Assembly (NCBI GenBank): GCA_032209605.1 | Contig: JASFXZ010000099.1 | Coordinates: 186,001-250,000, forward strand | Source: Mactromeris polynyma | Taxonomy: Eukaryota > Mollusca > Bivalvia > Venerida > Mactridae | DNA length: 64,000 nt | Reading direction: 5' to 3' | Shown: positions 1 to 14,400 of the stretch, piece after piece | How positions within the stretch are numbered: the stretch's first letter is position 1 | Layout of the letters: each line of letters opens with the position of its first letter | Translations under genes and position numbers: made by a program | The notes under the pieces: generated by a model | Database searches by the model: none | The model's input: the letters and a program-made list of their open reading frames with translations, nothing else | Told to the model about the DNA's origin: nothing

Positions 1-67
1 CTGTTCCAACTCGTCTGCCAAGCGCATCAAGGTATAAGGTATTTCCATTGTTGTCTGTAAATTGCGA
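1..67 (-). CDS. Possible Tudor-domain exon of the OTU gene, cut by window edge
   Basis: Read on the minus strand from an acceptor-like gatgtag at 68, the frame is SQFTDNNGNTLYLDALGRRV and runs open to the edge. The pattern x-x-N-G-x-T-x-x-L-x-x-L-G-x-x-x-V resembles the Tudor strand that follows the YRNVE block in this family. The acceptor is weak and an intervening exon would be needed, so this is tentative. Confidence 0.25.
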
Positions 68-2313
68 CTACATCATTTCTGCAAGCGGGTAATGGCAACC
101 CACGCTAAATATTCCTGCCAAACATTGAGTCATCAACAAGAAGAAAGGTATCCAAATGGAGCACTTGTTTCCAATAAGAAAAATTGTCCTCCCTCAATTC
201 ATTGATTTCTATTTTTACGCACCCAAAAGCAGCTCTTACCAAAGAAATCTTAACCACAAAAACTTAAACAATAATTCTGGAACCAGAAATTCCACCTTAA
301 AATGAAATTCTCACGATGGTAATTATTCGGAAACAAAGATCTGTTTTACCTTACGAACAATTCCCAAATTCGTCGAAGACAAAAGGAAGTAGAACTGCGG
401 TTAGTGATGTCACGATCAATTTGACATATTGACTGGTCGTATGCAAATCATGCGCAGTGATACATCGGGAGGTTATAATAGGCACAAACTCTGCGATTGT
501 TTCTAAAATTACGGTTACTAAAGACATGAGGCTAATGCCCCAGTCTAAAAAGAATTGGGAAAAGATCAAGTTGATGATTAATACTCTCACATGATAGCTT
601 AGATGATCGTATCATAGTGAAATATGTATTTCTATCAAAAACATTAAATCTCATGATCTATTTCAAATGAACTGCACATTATGCAGATAAGATACCAAAG
701 AAAACCAGTTTTTGATGTTTAATGCATACAATAGTAAATATACAATATCTATCCAGCTTAGTATCAGGTACATTATTCAGTGTTCATCACTACATCCACC
801 TCTACTCCGCATATTGATTGTTTCGTAGCAACAAAAACATAATGTTTTACCATTAATCGACCATAAAACAGACAATATTCTATCTAATCTGATGATATTT
901 TACGAGGAAAATAGAATGAGTATAATACACCCAAAAATGGATAATTGTGAAGTGTATGCTAATATCAGCACATTTTTGGATACATCATCAGTGACAAAAC
1001 TTTGTGACATGCCTCAACACCATTGCTTCACAACAAATGCATATTGAATCAGTACATGATAGTTCATAATGTTCATCTTGGGTTGTCATTTTATTAAGTC
1101 ACTTGTACAAACTGTCTGACTGGTTTCAGTATGACAGTCAATTGATTGACTTTTTTAATCAAGATGAAATCAATTGATTTTTTTAACACCTAGATGCTGA
1201 CATTATGCAATTGGAAACAAAAAATATTGATGCCAAGATACAATTTTGATTGTGTGTCAGCTGAGTATGCATTGATCAATTCTTAGTGAAGAACACTCGG
1301 GTCAAGTATTTATGAATATTCCCAGCAAATGAACAGATGAAGTATGGAGGATCATCCCCTAGAGAATGTCTGTAATTTGCCTTCCAATGGAGAACAATAC
1401 ATTTAACTAGAACCAACACTAACAAAATTAAAGTCAGGAATTTAAAATACAAGTTCCTTGTTTTGTTCAGAATAAATACATACAACTTTCGGTCTACTCT
1501 TAGATTATTCATTGACCAATATTACAATAAGGCCCCAAGATTAATGTCGAACTGTGCATGGCATCAATACAATTTAAATCCTTGCATAATATAGCAACAA
1601 AGAACAGTCAAAATTATAGATAATAAGTTAAATAATGATATAGAAAAGACAAGTTTAATTAAGATAAATCATATTTTAACTAGAATATCGTTTTTGAGCG
1701 TTGGACCTTATTCCCCGGGATCTTGCTCCATGTGTTTCTCAGTTTGAATAAAGAGATGCAAGGAATTTGACATAATAGCCATGACCACTTGATTGAGCAG
1801 GTGAACTCATTAGTTAAATCTGATAAATCAGATTGGGAGGACAATATTTTTCAATTGTGGTTTACACGGCACCAGAAGATTAAGAATGGCAGTTGTTACT
1901 TGGGAAAGGTATGACATTATGTAACGTAAGCGACGTTGATGTTGCAATTACTTCTTGGCTTGCGCTGCAAAAGCCACACTGTACGTGTATAAATTATTGC
2001 AAAAAAGTTATGTGACAATATATTCAAAAGATTTTTTGAATAATGAAGGATAATACATAGGAATTGTAAATAGCACACAAATGGTGATTTTATCTTCCTT
2101 CGTTTCTAATTTAGGGTATGTGTCGATAAAGTCTTTGGACACACCTTGTATTTGAATTTCATACTTGCTTTCTTATATTCTGACAAGAACTTGTCTTTAT
2201 ATGGCATCCTATTCACATTTTAATTTAATAACATAAAACTAAACTTTCTCCATCCCAACACTAGTTGAAAGTTGAATATATTTAGCTGGTGAACAACTGA
2301 ACAATATTCTTAC
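68..2313. other. Intron-like AT-rich stretch
   Basis: Between the candidate Tudor exon and the 2314-2425 exon I see no convincing exon, repeat array or transposon end. Short minus-strand frames (for example 1276-1512) lack any recognisable motif. Confidence 0.5.
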
Positions 2314-2425
2314 CTCTTCGTTCTTCCTCCCAAATATCCAGCTCTACATTTCTATATATACGAGGATCTAGTGCTTTAGCAATTCTATAAGGAACTGGCG
2401 GTATAGGTTTTCTGCTCTGTCTGTC
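2314..2425 (-). CDS. OTU gene exon: KALDPRIYRNVELDIW block
   Basis: Donor AGAG|GTAAGA is clear. It encodes RQSRKPIPPVPYRIA followed by KALDPRIYRNVELDIWEEER, a block shared with ALG13/OTUD4 relatives. The best acceptor, cttaatgcag, gives 2425 and phase 0. The preceding known exon ends in phase 2, so either a small exon is missing in the 8.7-kb intron or the acceptor is gcaggacag (start 2420), which restores frame. Confidence 0.75.
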
Positions 2426-5400
2426 CTGCATTAAGATATGAATACTCTGTTTAAATAATTCAATATATAAACAGGACAACAGCTGTTTATTAAATCTAAC
2501 ATCTACAACACTGATCATAAGTTACAAAACACCAAATTACAACAAAACTTAATGATATGTTTTAGCCAAAAAAAATAGAGACGGTAAATCTATAAATAAA
2601 AAATCACGATATTATCATATTGAGGTACACATTGATAAGATAATCTGTATCTTATTTAATTATACATTTTTGCATAACAAACCACTGTAATTATCAACAT
2701 TCAATATAAACCATTTTATTGCTTTCATAAGATAAACAAGATATATTTTTCTAATAAAAATACATTCAATTACAAGACAATGATGAATAAGCTATGCCCT
2801 GAAGATCGAAAATAAATTAACATTATCAAACTGTTTTCAATTAAAAAGCAATTATCAAAGGTAATTTTTGTTAGACAATGTATAAACGATTATTTTATTC
2901 ATGGTTGTATTTGTTTTAATTCAAATAAGGCACAGCACATGTTTGATCTTCGGAGCATGAAAAGAAAATTTTAGTTACAACTAACAGCTTTTTTCGATGA
3001 AATGTTCAACAACAGCATTTACAAACAGAACATTTTTCCCGTTTATATTGGGTACCAGTAGAATAAATCAAATTACGCAATGCGATGTATATAACATCCA
3101 TTCCCAACTTTCCCCTTCTTATTTAAATGATCAATTTACTCCCATCAGTGAAATCCACAAATATCCTACCAGGTTCAGAGTTAAGGCTGAGGATACCCCT
3201 GATGGAACAAATTATTTAATGTCAGAATGTAAGAGATTTGCAATTCCTAAAGTCAAGGGTTTTGGAAAGAAATCTTTTGCTTTCAATGGTTGTTGTCTTT
3301 GGAACAGTCTGCCACAAGATGTGAGGGATGCCAAAAGTATTTCTTCTTTCAAATGCAAAGCAAAAAAACACATATGTATAACAAACACATCTGTTAATCA
3401 AAGAATGATATAATAAGTACTGTAGTGGTGTTTAGATAAGTCACTTGACCCAACATTTGATTCCTAGCTGTTCAATGGCAATTAAACTAATGTCTTTGTC
3501 TTCCACAAAGGGATTCAGCTGACAGTATTGTACATGATCAGTATACATTATTAGGTATCAGGTATAATGTACTGTTAGCAAACTATAATGTTTGCAATTC
3601 ATGTAAGCTGTGGTCATTGATTACAAATAACACCTATCATTTTCATCTTTTTTCTGGTCTTTTGATGTTATGAGATTCTTTCAAAACTAAAGTTTATGAC
3701 ACACTCACAATTAACCCACAACAAAAAGCACTATGAATGCAGCATTCATTTTATAGACCATGTCGTTTGTTAAAAATACATTCAGCATAATGCATCACTA
3801 CATGCTGTATTTTTTAGATTGTCATTGCAAAAGGACATCAACTTGATTCAGTCATTAGTAAGCATAATGTAGAATGAATACGTCCAGCTGTTTCCTATGC
3901 TAATCAATATTGATATATATTAACAAAAGCACAGTCAATCACAAATTCATAAAAGCTACCACAGATGAATTAAGACCAGAAGCTGCTTTAAATGTGTCTT
4001 CATTACCATACAAGATAAAGTTGATGCAAGGCATCAATGTCGCCAGAAAAATGTTTAGCAAAATAATTATTGTGAAATATTTGTAATGTGTAAAAAACAT
4101 AAACATCTGAAAAACATTACTGTGTAAGGAATGCACATATATCTAATTGATGTTAATGACAACAAAGGGCAAAATCATCCTTTTCTTTGGTAAAAATGTC
4201 ATAAACTGCCTTTAATGTCAGCCGTTCATCATTGGTTATGGTATTCCATCTCTTATGCAAGATAATTTCTCTTCAATATATATGCCAACTAAACACAATT
4301 AAAATAAATTTCTAAATTGCATAAATATTAAAACTAATTTCACAGCAGTTGCAAGTTATTTAATGTTCTAGGCAGTCAATCACTATAATATTTTTTAAAA
4401 GGTCTTTGTATGTGATTATTTACAAAGGGAGGTAATTCACTAAAATACTTCCAACATATTTTATTGGAACTGACATAAGTTGGCTACAATAGCAATTTTC
4501 TTATGTTTTACAATTACAATGAACTTCATTTGCCATAAATAAATCATACTTTTGAAAGAAATAAGAAAAATTGCAATTCCAGTTTCGTCACGAGTTGGTG
4601 AAATTTACAATGCTCAAAATGAAATTTTGCAAAAACTAGATGGTAAATGTTACTTAGATTTAGATATAGCTCATGTTATATGATACAAATAATTTTCATT
4701 GAAGAAAATGTTACGCCCAATTGAATTTCGGGTTTTCTAACATAGTCAACATTTGAATGTTCAAATGAAATATTCCCATTTATAAATATTTTATGACACA
4801 AAATGTGTTTTGATTCTTTTCAAAACATTTCTGACTTTTCTTAAATTTGCAAGTCTGTTTAGTACACAGGTGGTTTATTACATGAAAATATGGAGAAATA
4901 AGAAAATAAATGTATCTTTCCATTTATCAGTTTATTTTTAATGGCTTACCTCAATGCAATGCACATAAGATGGAAAGACATTCAACATTAGAAGATTATT
5001 CTCTTCATTTATGCTTAGGCACCTGTAAATATAGCAGTCAAACTAACTGCTGTAGGCCTATAGATACATCTTTCTTTGTCTCTGTTTCAGACAATAATAC
5101 ACAAAATAACCTCAATTGTTAGATTCCAAAGAAATCACGCAAGGCAATGGACATGTTAATCAGGGTTTGTCCAAATCCACGGTAAACCACTGCATTACAA
5201 ACAGTTTCTTACAACAGTGGAGTAATAATTAATATTGTTAAAGTTACACACGCGCTCAGAATAAGAAGTTACTGATTTCAACACATAATTTTTGCACACA
5301 CTTGTGTGGAATTTTCATAGATCACGCCCCTGACGTCAGTACAGCACGTGGACTGTCGGTGAATGTCTTTGAAGCTGCTGGTGAAACTTCGACACATCTT

Positions 5401-8400
5401 GTGTTTATAATGGGACATTAAAATCGAACAAACTTACCGTTATGGCACATCACTTCATAAATACTTTCAATATGAACGAGGAATGTTTAAAATAAGAAGT
5501 TATACGCTCATTTAGTGATGATCAAGGATGTCCAATAAGAAACAGATCGTGGATTTCGATGCGCCGCCAATTTTTGTGTGTGAATTACGCACTGTATAGT
5601 GAGTGAAGGGGCTTGTTGATGAATGTTTGGATTTGATTTGATCCGGGCCATCATTTTTAAATACTTGCAAAAAACTCAAGTGGCTGAAATTAGAACTCAA
5701 CTTATTTTTTCAAACCAACTCATATTAGCCAGTGCTAAATTTGATCCCTGTTACCAAACATAACTTCTTTATGCAAAGGAAGGTAACTGCTGCAAAAGCA
5801 GTTTTGTCACAACCGCCACAGGTTTCAGTAGATCTGTTCAGGGATAAGCTATTTTAAGCACAGGTTTTAAATCGAGAGAAAAATGGCAACTAACAAGGAG
5901 TTAAATGGAAGATCCGTAATCTGTAAAAGGGCTAGTAATGCAAAGACTGCCACAGCAGTACATTGCATGCCATAAAAGGCTGAAATATTTCACAACCTTG
6001 ATGAATATTTCCTTAAACCCTGATCATCTCGACAGGCTCTCTGTGTTTGTAAATAAATGATCAAATGTGTAAATTGTCACTCTCCATTTGCCCAATGACA
6101 TCATGTGACATAAAATGTGTGAAAATATTTTGAATATTTTGATGTCTTCCTTGCATCGTCTACAGGACCAAAACACGAAAATACAAGCTTAGCTTAGCTT
6201 TGCATACTGTTAGGGATAAGTGAATTTTAGCACAATTAGGATTTAAACAAACCGTAATATCATATTAAAGGTACATTTTCACTGAATATTTAGGAATAAT
6301 CAGTATTTTGAAAACATTTGGGTATTTTTAATTCTGTGAAAAGTCACTTTTGTCATTTTTTGACCACACACATTGACCGCTCCTCCCAAAAAAGGAATAA
6401 ACAATAAGAGTAGCCGGCTGAATTCAACTTTATACACTCCTGGAATTAAAAAATTGCCCAACTCATTTATTTCTACTGGTTAAATGTGTGCACCGATACA
6501 CATCAAAGCAAATACAAAGTGTACTTGTGTAAAAGTTTAATCGAACTAGTAGTTTGGCTATTGCTCTCATGTGATAATGACTGAGGTGTTTCCTATGTCT
6601 TACAGTATATATACTAAATCAAACTTCTAACATAGCTCAAAGCACTTGATGTTTCATTTGAGCGCAAAGCTAACTTAGTATAGAACTTTCATACCAGCAA
6701 ATTATTGGAACAAAACGTTCAATAAAGTCAGCACCTGAGGTAATGAATTTGAATAATTATCACGACATTTGAAAACAAAGTAAACATCATGAACAATAAT
6801 TTGTGTGACTTCCTCTCATTGATTGCAGCTATACATGGCACCACAAAAAACTATCAGTCATCTTATAAATAAATTGCTGATGAAGGACAATGAATAACAG
6901 ACATAGGGCAATCAAAATAGCTCACCCTGAGTGAGATAAAAATATCAGGGTGTTTCTCATTTTGCATGCAGAAAATATAGCATCATGGCAATTTTGAGGT
7001 ACTAAAAGTTCATATTTTTCCCTGAAGTTACAAATTAATTTCTACATATAAAATTGATTCAATGGAAAAAAGTAAACAAACCCTAGGTGATAAGTTGAGA
7101 TCCTGAAACTTCTTCATGCACGAATCCTGCATATCGTCAAACCTATATCAATCATAATATTTGCAATTTCAATCATAATATTTGCAATTTATCAGATTAA
7201 ATCATAACAAGAAATGTTTGTAGAACATGCATGCTCCCTGACAGGTGCCTTGACGTTCGCAAGATATTCATCAGACAAGGGTTGGTCTAATGATAGATGG
7301 CTGGACTAGCTTGTTTGAAGTTTGGGGTGAAGGGCAAGTTGGGGGGTACATAAATATACTCCTCAATCCCACATAAGCTAGAATACCAGTATTCGGACAT
7401 ACAAAAATTCCGATAACAGACTGAGCGTCATGAAATTGAATAATTTCAAATTTGCAAACCAAATATACTGACTTTGATAATCATTCTCAACCCTTACCTA
7501 CAGTATTACCTTGTTATCTTGAGGTGTGACTGGGTAAACAAACACAACACTTTATAAAATTATATCAGTTTATTTAAAAATAATGTATGAATGGATATTA
7601 AGTGATTCTACAACACGCCTGATGGGGAGAACAGTCTGTAATACGAAAAAAGACGAACTAATCCTGCCTCTACGCATAATCATGCTTGATGATATTGTTA
7701 AGTTTTAAAAAATCCTTTGAAAACTGTAAGAGTTGTGTTCATAAGATTTCTTCCTATATTTATATAAAAGAAAAACCTGGAGAAGGACCAAAGCTCTGGG
7801 AGGAAAGGTTGAAATGGAAAATCTCTAAGGAAAATACTAAGGCAAATGGAACAACTGATGTAATTTAACCTTAACAAATAATGTAGTCATGGACTCAATG
7901 TTGACATACAGATATTGACTGGCAAATACTAAAATAGGCCAAAGGTCAAAAGGCTAAAAGCACCTTTTTACAAGATTTCCTTGCACTAAAGTAGGAACAT
8001 TTGAGTGCTTATACTGCACACAAGACTACAAGCAAAAACACATTTGTGTACTTTGCAGAAAATTAATGCGAATATGGCTTGTCTGTATTCACAACCATTA
8101 GTGAAAATAAAATAAATTAAAAGCCATTAAAATGCAACTGACTATTAACATAATTTTTTTTTCAAAACACATTTTTAAACCCAATTCTCACAAACACTTC
8201 TTGTATAAATGAGTAAGGATTCAATCAATAATGCTCAAAATTCAACAAAAACGCCCATAAATCAATTTTTCTGAAATGCATGTGCACCTTGTGCACTGTA
8301 CAGCCCAGTTAGCAGAGGTCATTTGAAAAGCACACAAATTAGGGAACCGTACATGTATGCACAGAATATAGTTGAAAAGGTCTTTATTTCTGTCGAAATT

Positions 8401-11400
8401 TCATGCTTGCAATAGGACAAATTCAAGCAGGCCACACAGTCGATGCATTACGCAATAAGAATAACGCCGTCTTAGCCAATTGGCCAGCCCTGTCAGCCGA
8501 GCTGAACCCTGTTGAACACTGCTAGGACTATTTGAAGCAGATGCTCATCACAGTAGAAACAGTTTTTTATCATAATCATACAAAATTACTTGTTTAGGTA
8601 AAATTGTTTATACTGTCATGCTATGAAATTTATTGTTACCAATTTATGTTTACTGTAACAATGATAATCATTTTATGGATTTTGATACCTGTTTATTATT
8701 TATGCTGAGACAGTAGATTATTAGTTAATCAAAACTTGGTACCCAGTTTTTATTGACTTTCAGAATATTTTCAAAGAAAAAGTGTGTCGTCCAATACTTG
8801 CAAACAAAATAGTAATAAATACACACAGGGTAAGCTCTAGCTGTTTTTTCTTTAACAAATTATTAAACTGATCGGTTGCAGTCATTTTGCGGGCTATACC
8901 TCATTGTGCAATCGACAGATATTTCAGGCAATTTATTCCCCTCAATCCCCAATATTCTATAGCATAGGACTTTGTTTTTTAGTGTTATCCTTTCCATTGT
9001 TTCTTTGAAATTACTTTAAGCTTACAAATCAATTGTAATAGAACTTGTAGGAAGTAGGAAAAGTCCATTCTGTTATAGCAAGATTGTAATATTATATTGT
9101 ATAGTATTACAATACAATATGCACATTGAACTCCCACCTAAGTTTGTTCAGTTCTTCCACAAGAGATCATTTACAGAAGCAGTTTCATTTCTGTCACCAC
9201 TGCCATGGGTATAATAACCACCCAAGAGTTCAGCCTTTTTGTCTGAACCTAAAACAATATTTTTTATTTCATAAGATGAAATACACTTGGAACAATAAAA
9301 TAAAAATATTATAAAACTAGATGTGTCCATCCTTCGTTACAAGAGTTATTGATTGGAAACCAATTTTTTTAAGTCGAAAAGAGCCATAACTCCTCAAAAC
9401 ATTTATGGATTGTAATGGAAATATACGTTGACCAGTATTTTATTATCCAAAGCTTATTTGCCCAATATGAATTGAATCAACCATCTTTTCAAGAGTTATT
9501 GATCAGAAACCAATTTTTATGTCGAAAAAGGGCATAACTTATCCAAAAATTGGTGTATTGTGATCAATATAGAACTTGACCTGCATTTTCAGGTGGGCTA
9601 AAAACAGGTCAAAAACAGGTGTAAAATTTTATACAGGTATGCAGAGTCAATATTGAAAACGAAAGTAGAAATATTCAAACAAGAAATGGGCAATGCCCAC
9701 AAACCAGGTTTTAAACCTAATTATTTGTAACCAAGGCTCCATTTGTATAATGAATACATGATGATCATCTATGCTGCAAAGGTGCCATAGGTGATACATG
9801 CATACACACACTCACACTTAGATATATTATATATATATGCAACAACTATACACCAAGTTTGATGTCAATACACCCACACATAGCAAAGATATTAAGTGGA
9901 AACTGATTTTTAAATTTTAAGTGACCTTGACCGGAACGAACCCAAAAGCAATCCCAAGTGAGCTATCCACATGTTCTTACTATACACCAAGTTTGATGTC
10001 AATATGATCAACGAATCTAAAAAAAATCGCCGGAAACCAAATTTATATTTTTAGTAATGGTGACCTTGACCTTTGGCGGAACAAACCCAAAAGCAATCCT
10101 AAGCAAGCTCTCCATATGTTCTTACCATACACCAAGTTTGGTTACAATATGATCAACAGAGCTCAAGTTCAATATGATCAACAGAGCTCAAGTTATTCAT
10201 TGGAGACCCCCAGTTTGGTAAAAAACGACACACACCATTCTAATAAAAAAATCTAAAGAGCATTAATTTACAGTGAAATATCTCAAAAAAATCTCAGTAA
10301 GCAAATATTAAAAAATTCCCCATCCATTGCAATAGTGCAACTTGCACAGAACGTACATTATATCAATTTAAGACAGGCATAACAGTACATCTAAGTTGGT
10401 CCTCAACACGCGTCGTGTAAACACATTCCTATAGAAATCCATTTCAAAGCTAAGGGCTCATTGGTCGGCAATAGTCGCTTCATCCAATTAGATTCGCTTA
10501 ACAAAAAAAGCGGTAGGCAGAGATAAACTTTTCAGTCACTACGTTTTTAAAAACTATTGATTGATAAACAGCCCCTAAAGCTCGACTGAAAAGTTTATCT
10601 CTGCCTATCGCTTTTTTTGTTGTAATATCAAACGTCACTAATACAGGTTTTATCATGGCAGGGCTGATATGCTGTCTTTGACCAGTGAAGTTTTAAACAA
10701 TGAAAATGAATGAAACAGTGTATCTCTGAAAATATTTTGAATACCTACCATGTGTCTGGTATTCAATTTAAAATGAAATTAAATAACGAAAATAAAGCAA
10801 ACCAATACAGCAACCAAACACTAGCAGCTGTTTCATATGGTTTGAAAAGAAAATACTAGGAACAAAAGTTTTCAACGATAAATACTTCAGTCTATGCACT
10901 TTGTCATTCAGTTTCACAGCCTGTTGCATTCAAGGAATGTGTCACAAGTAACTCACAGGTTCATTCTATATCGGGAAATACTTTATCTATCTAGTATTCC
11001 ATTGATTCTATACTGTTCTACTACATTTTAAAACACCCAGAACTTGATAGCGCAAGCCATTGGTGGCATGAAAGAATTAATCTTGAAGCAAAAATGATTT
11101 GCAAGTTTAGAAACAGAAGTTTCCTAAGCAATGATGATAAAGTTTTGTAAGACTAAGCATAAAAACCCTTTACCTGTTTGACATTAAGCTCAGTTTATGC
11201 TTGTTTTGGTCACGTATTAGTTTGACAGCATCTGTAAGCTCTTGATCCAGGCCAAACACATCATGGTATAACAACTCATACAAAATGGCTGAAAATATAA
11301 TATATAGTCGACATTGTATTAAGAGACCACCCAAGGGACGGCCAAAAAGTGGTCTGTTTTTAAGTGAGATTTGGGAAAAATAAGTGAGACTGTAAATCGC

Positions 11401-14400
11401 GATTTTTGGGGGCGCTTAATACACAAACACTAAATAACATTACCCCACCCAATTGTTTTCATGCGTAATTACAGTGTTACTTTGTCGCATAAATTCCTTC
11501 ATCAATTAGCATTAAACAGGGTTTCCCTTGAATTTTCTTTTAGGGGCCACAGTGGGCTTCATTTGGGGGTCATGTGTAAAAGTTGGGGGTCATTTATACA
11601 AGTGATCAGATATGATACTCAAAGGCAAGTCATACTGGTATGCTAATATTGTATACATTATAACATCTACCGAATATTTTGAGAGGAGTGGGTGTTTAAT
11701 AAGGTAGAAAATTCACATATTTTTATAAGTCTTATATGCATCTATTAGAATAAGTACGGTACCCAATAGCAGTTTTCTAACCTTTGATCAAAGCCGATGT
11801 GTCGAAACTTCCACTCGCTAGCCTAAAATATCTTCCAAACTAACCCCTTTGATCTGCCCGACGGTTTTACGTCACATAGAGTACAGTATTACGTCAAAGC
11901 TAGCAGTATTGCCTGTCTTACATGTGCCTAGGTGACCTTTATCATTTGCCTCAGTTCACCGAGTTTTGAAGTTTTTAATACCAATAAATTTAATATTCTA
12001 TAGTAACAGTTAATGCTTTTATTGTGTGAACATTGCTTTTTTGATTCTTTGATTCATGGGATATACACGTGATGGATATACATGTAGGCTAAATTACGGA
12101 TCAAAGTAAGAATTTTTCAGGTTTTTTATTTAGCCAAAAAATACGTCAAAACGCATAAATTTGTGCGTCAGGGAAAACCCTGCATTTAAACAAGCAGATT
12201 AACACCTTTCCTGTCAATAAAATGATTAAAGTTAAATCACCGCTTTAACAAACAATTAACGTACTGCCCGAGGTGATTAAAAACACGCATATCAACAGCT
12301 GATCAAAGCCAATCAACAAAGGGTCACCTTTAATCGGCGTTTCGGGTAGTATCAAGAATCATAGCATGTCCGAGATACAAAATTTTGCACGATCAGTGAT
12401 TTTTCTTTTTTTCTTGGAGGTTCAAATTTACGTGAGGTTTTAATATAACGACGTTAGACCGTGAGGAGGCATGAAAATACGTGTGGAAAGGTCTCACGGC
12501 GTGAGATATGGCAAGTATGCTCCAGTAGACGATTTTTCGTAGGTGCTTCTGATATGGGATTTTTTTCAGATTGGGGAAAAAAACATACATTTGGCTTTGG
12601 GAATAGGTCCAATAGTCATATCGTTGTCAGATCTCAACTAAAATTTCCGTTGTCGTATCATGGACATCGAAAATATTTGAGAATTTTAGCTTAGAAAGAG
12701 GAGAGCAAAACATAGGCGCACGCGGACGCTTAACAAAATTCCAATTTGGCATCGCCTTATCATACCCGCAACCACTGGGTTGAGCAGCAGACATCTCATC
12801 CCCTGTACTACCACACATCAGGGGGGCGTTTTATCAACGGTCGCAACGCAAATCGCAGCTGATAATCGCAAAATAGCAGACAAAAATCGCAAATCGCGTT
12901 TCATTAAACATCGCAAAGTTGCGAGCGCACCTGTTAGCCTGTATAAAATCGCCAATATTAGCGACTGGGTTCTGGCACTCGCAAACCACTGATTTCATCG
13001 CAAAAATGACCGACATACATGTTATCATAAAAATGATAAGTGTTAAAAGTAAACAGTAAGCGAATAACTCGCATGCATATTTTTGCAAAGGGAGAGCATT
13101 CACAAATAACATTTGTTTACAAAATTGTAGTGACCTTGGATTCCGGTCTTAGTCACAGAACGGTTCATGTGGGTTTTATCTATGCAAAAACCGCGGGAGA
13201 TGACGTAGTTTGGCAGGGAGTTGAGAGGCCATCTTGTGAGAAGCAGCCATCAACACGACGTTTTTCATCTCTGTAATGTCAGAGGAGTGGTTGAAAACTC
13301 TACAAGTGTAAAATTCGAGCTTCTCGACATGTCTGTTTGACATAATGCGAATACAGGTGCGCTTTGTGACGTCATTTTACAGACTGCGTGCCTTTTGTTT
13401 CTTAGTGGCGAAAAGGAACTTTGCGATCGGCTTTAATTGACGGAAAGTATACTTGCGATGGTGTTGATGAAACGCAAATAGTGGTAATCGCAAATGAACT
13501 CGCAAATGAAAGCGATCTGCGATTTTATGACATCGCATCGCTAATAGTTGATGAAACGCACCCCAGATGCATAATTAAAATGTATTATGTTAATGGGATG
13601 TTGTACTCGATATCTCATTGAATGAAAAAATTTCTTATGAATTGGGTACTGAAACACTTACATTGACAAATGGCTAAGCTCTCCTGAAAGCTGATTGGAT
13701 AGACTGAATCCAACTGAGTATCATTAATCCTGCACAACAGTATCTAAAAAACACAGAAAAAATATTACTGTGGTTTTATTATGCAATAATCTGGAATACA
13801 GTTAACGTCTGTTAAGTCCTAATCGATTTTGATGCAAGTGCTTAAAACTTACCAATGTACCAATAAATTGGTATCAGTTCAATAAAAATCCATTTGGCAA
13901 TTTAGTAGGAGATGTCGTTAATAGTTTCCACTATATACATATAGGCCACAAGGCAATGCCCCCTGGCAGCCATGTTTTTGGCAGAACTTAATTAATTAAA
14001 CAATCTGGGAAGACAACCACACACCAAATATCAAAACTCTACACCTTATGGCTTTGGACATGAACATTTTCTAAGTATTCACTTTAACAAGGCCCCCCCC
14101 TTCTGGCAACCAAGTTTTTTGATGCAACTTAAACGCTTCAAATCTTTTTTAGCTCCTGTGGCTTACTTATGCAACAGACATGAACCATTTGTATAACTTT
14201 GACAGACAGCCCCCCCCCCACCAAGGATCATTACTACGCAATTTTGTCTAAAACTATTAAGTGGTTTAGGAGGATATGTTGTTTATATTTTTCTCTATAT
14301 ACACATAGGGAACATGACCCCAACCCCTTTTAACATTTAAAATCTATTTTTAGCTCATATGACTTATGCAACAGTACTGAACCATTTATATAACTTTTAA

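Noticed and set aside
1276..1512. Minus-strand frame considered as a Tudor exon of the OTU gene
   Set aside because: No G-D-x-C or V-x-x-L-x-x-L-G type pattern, and no clean acceptor and donor pair.
5325..5355. TGACGTCA plus CACGTG as a promoter of an unseen gene
   Set aside because: No exon with coding character follows on either strand; isolated motifs of this size occur by chance.
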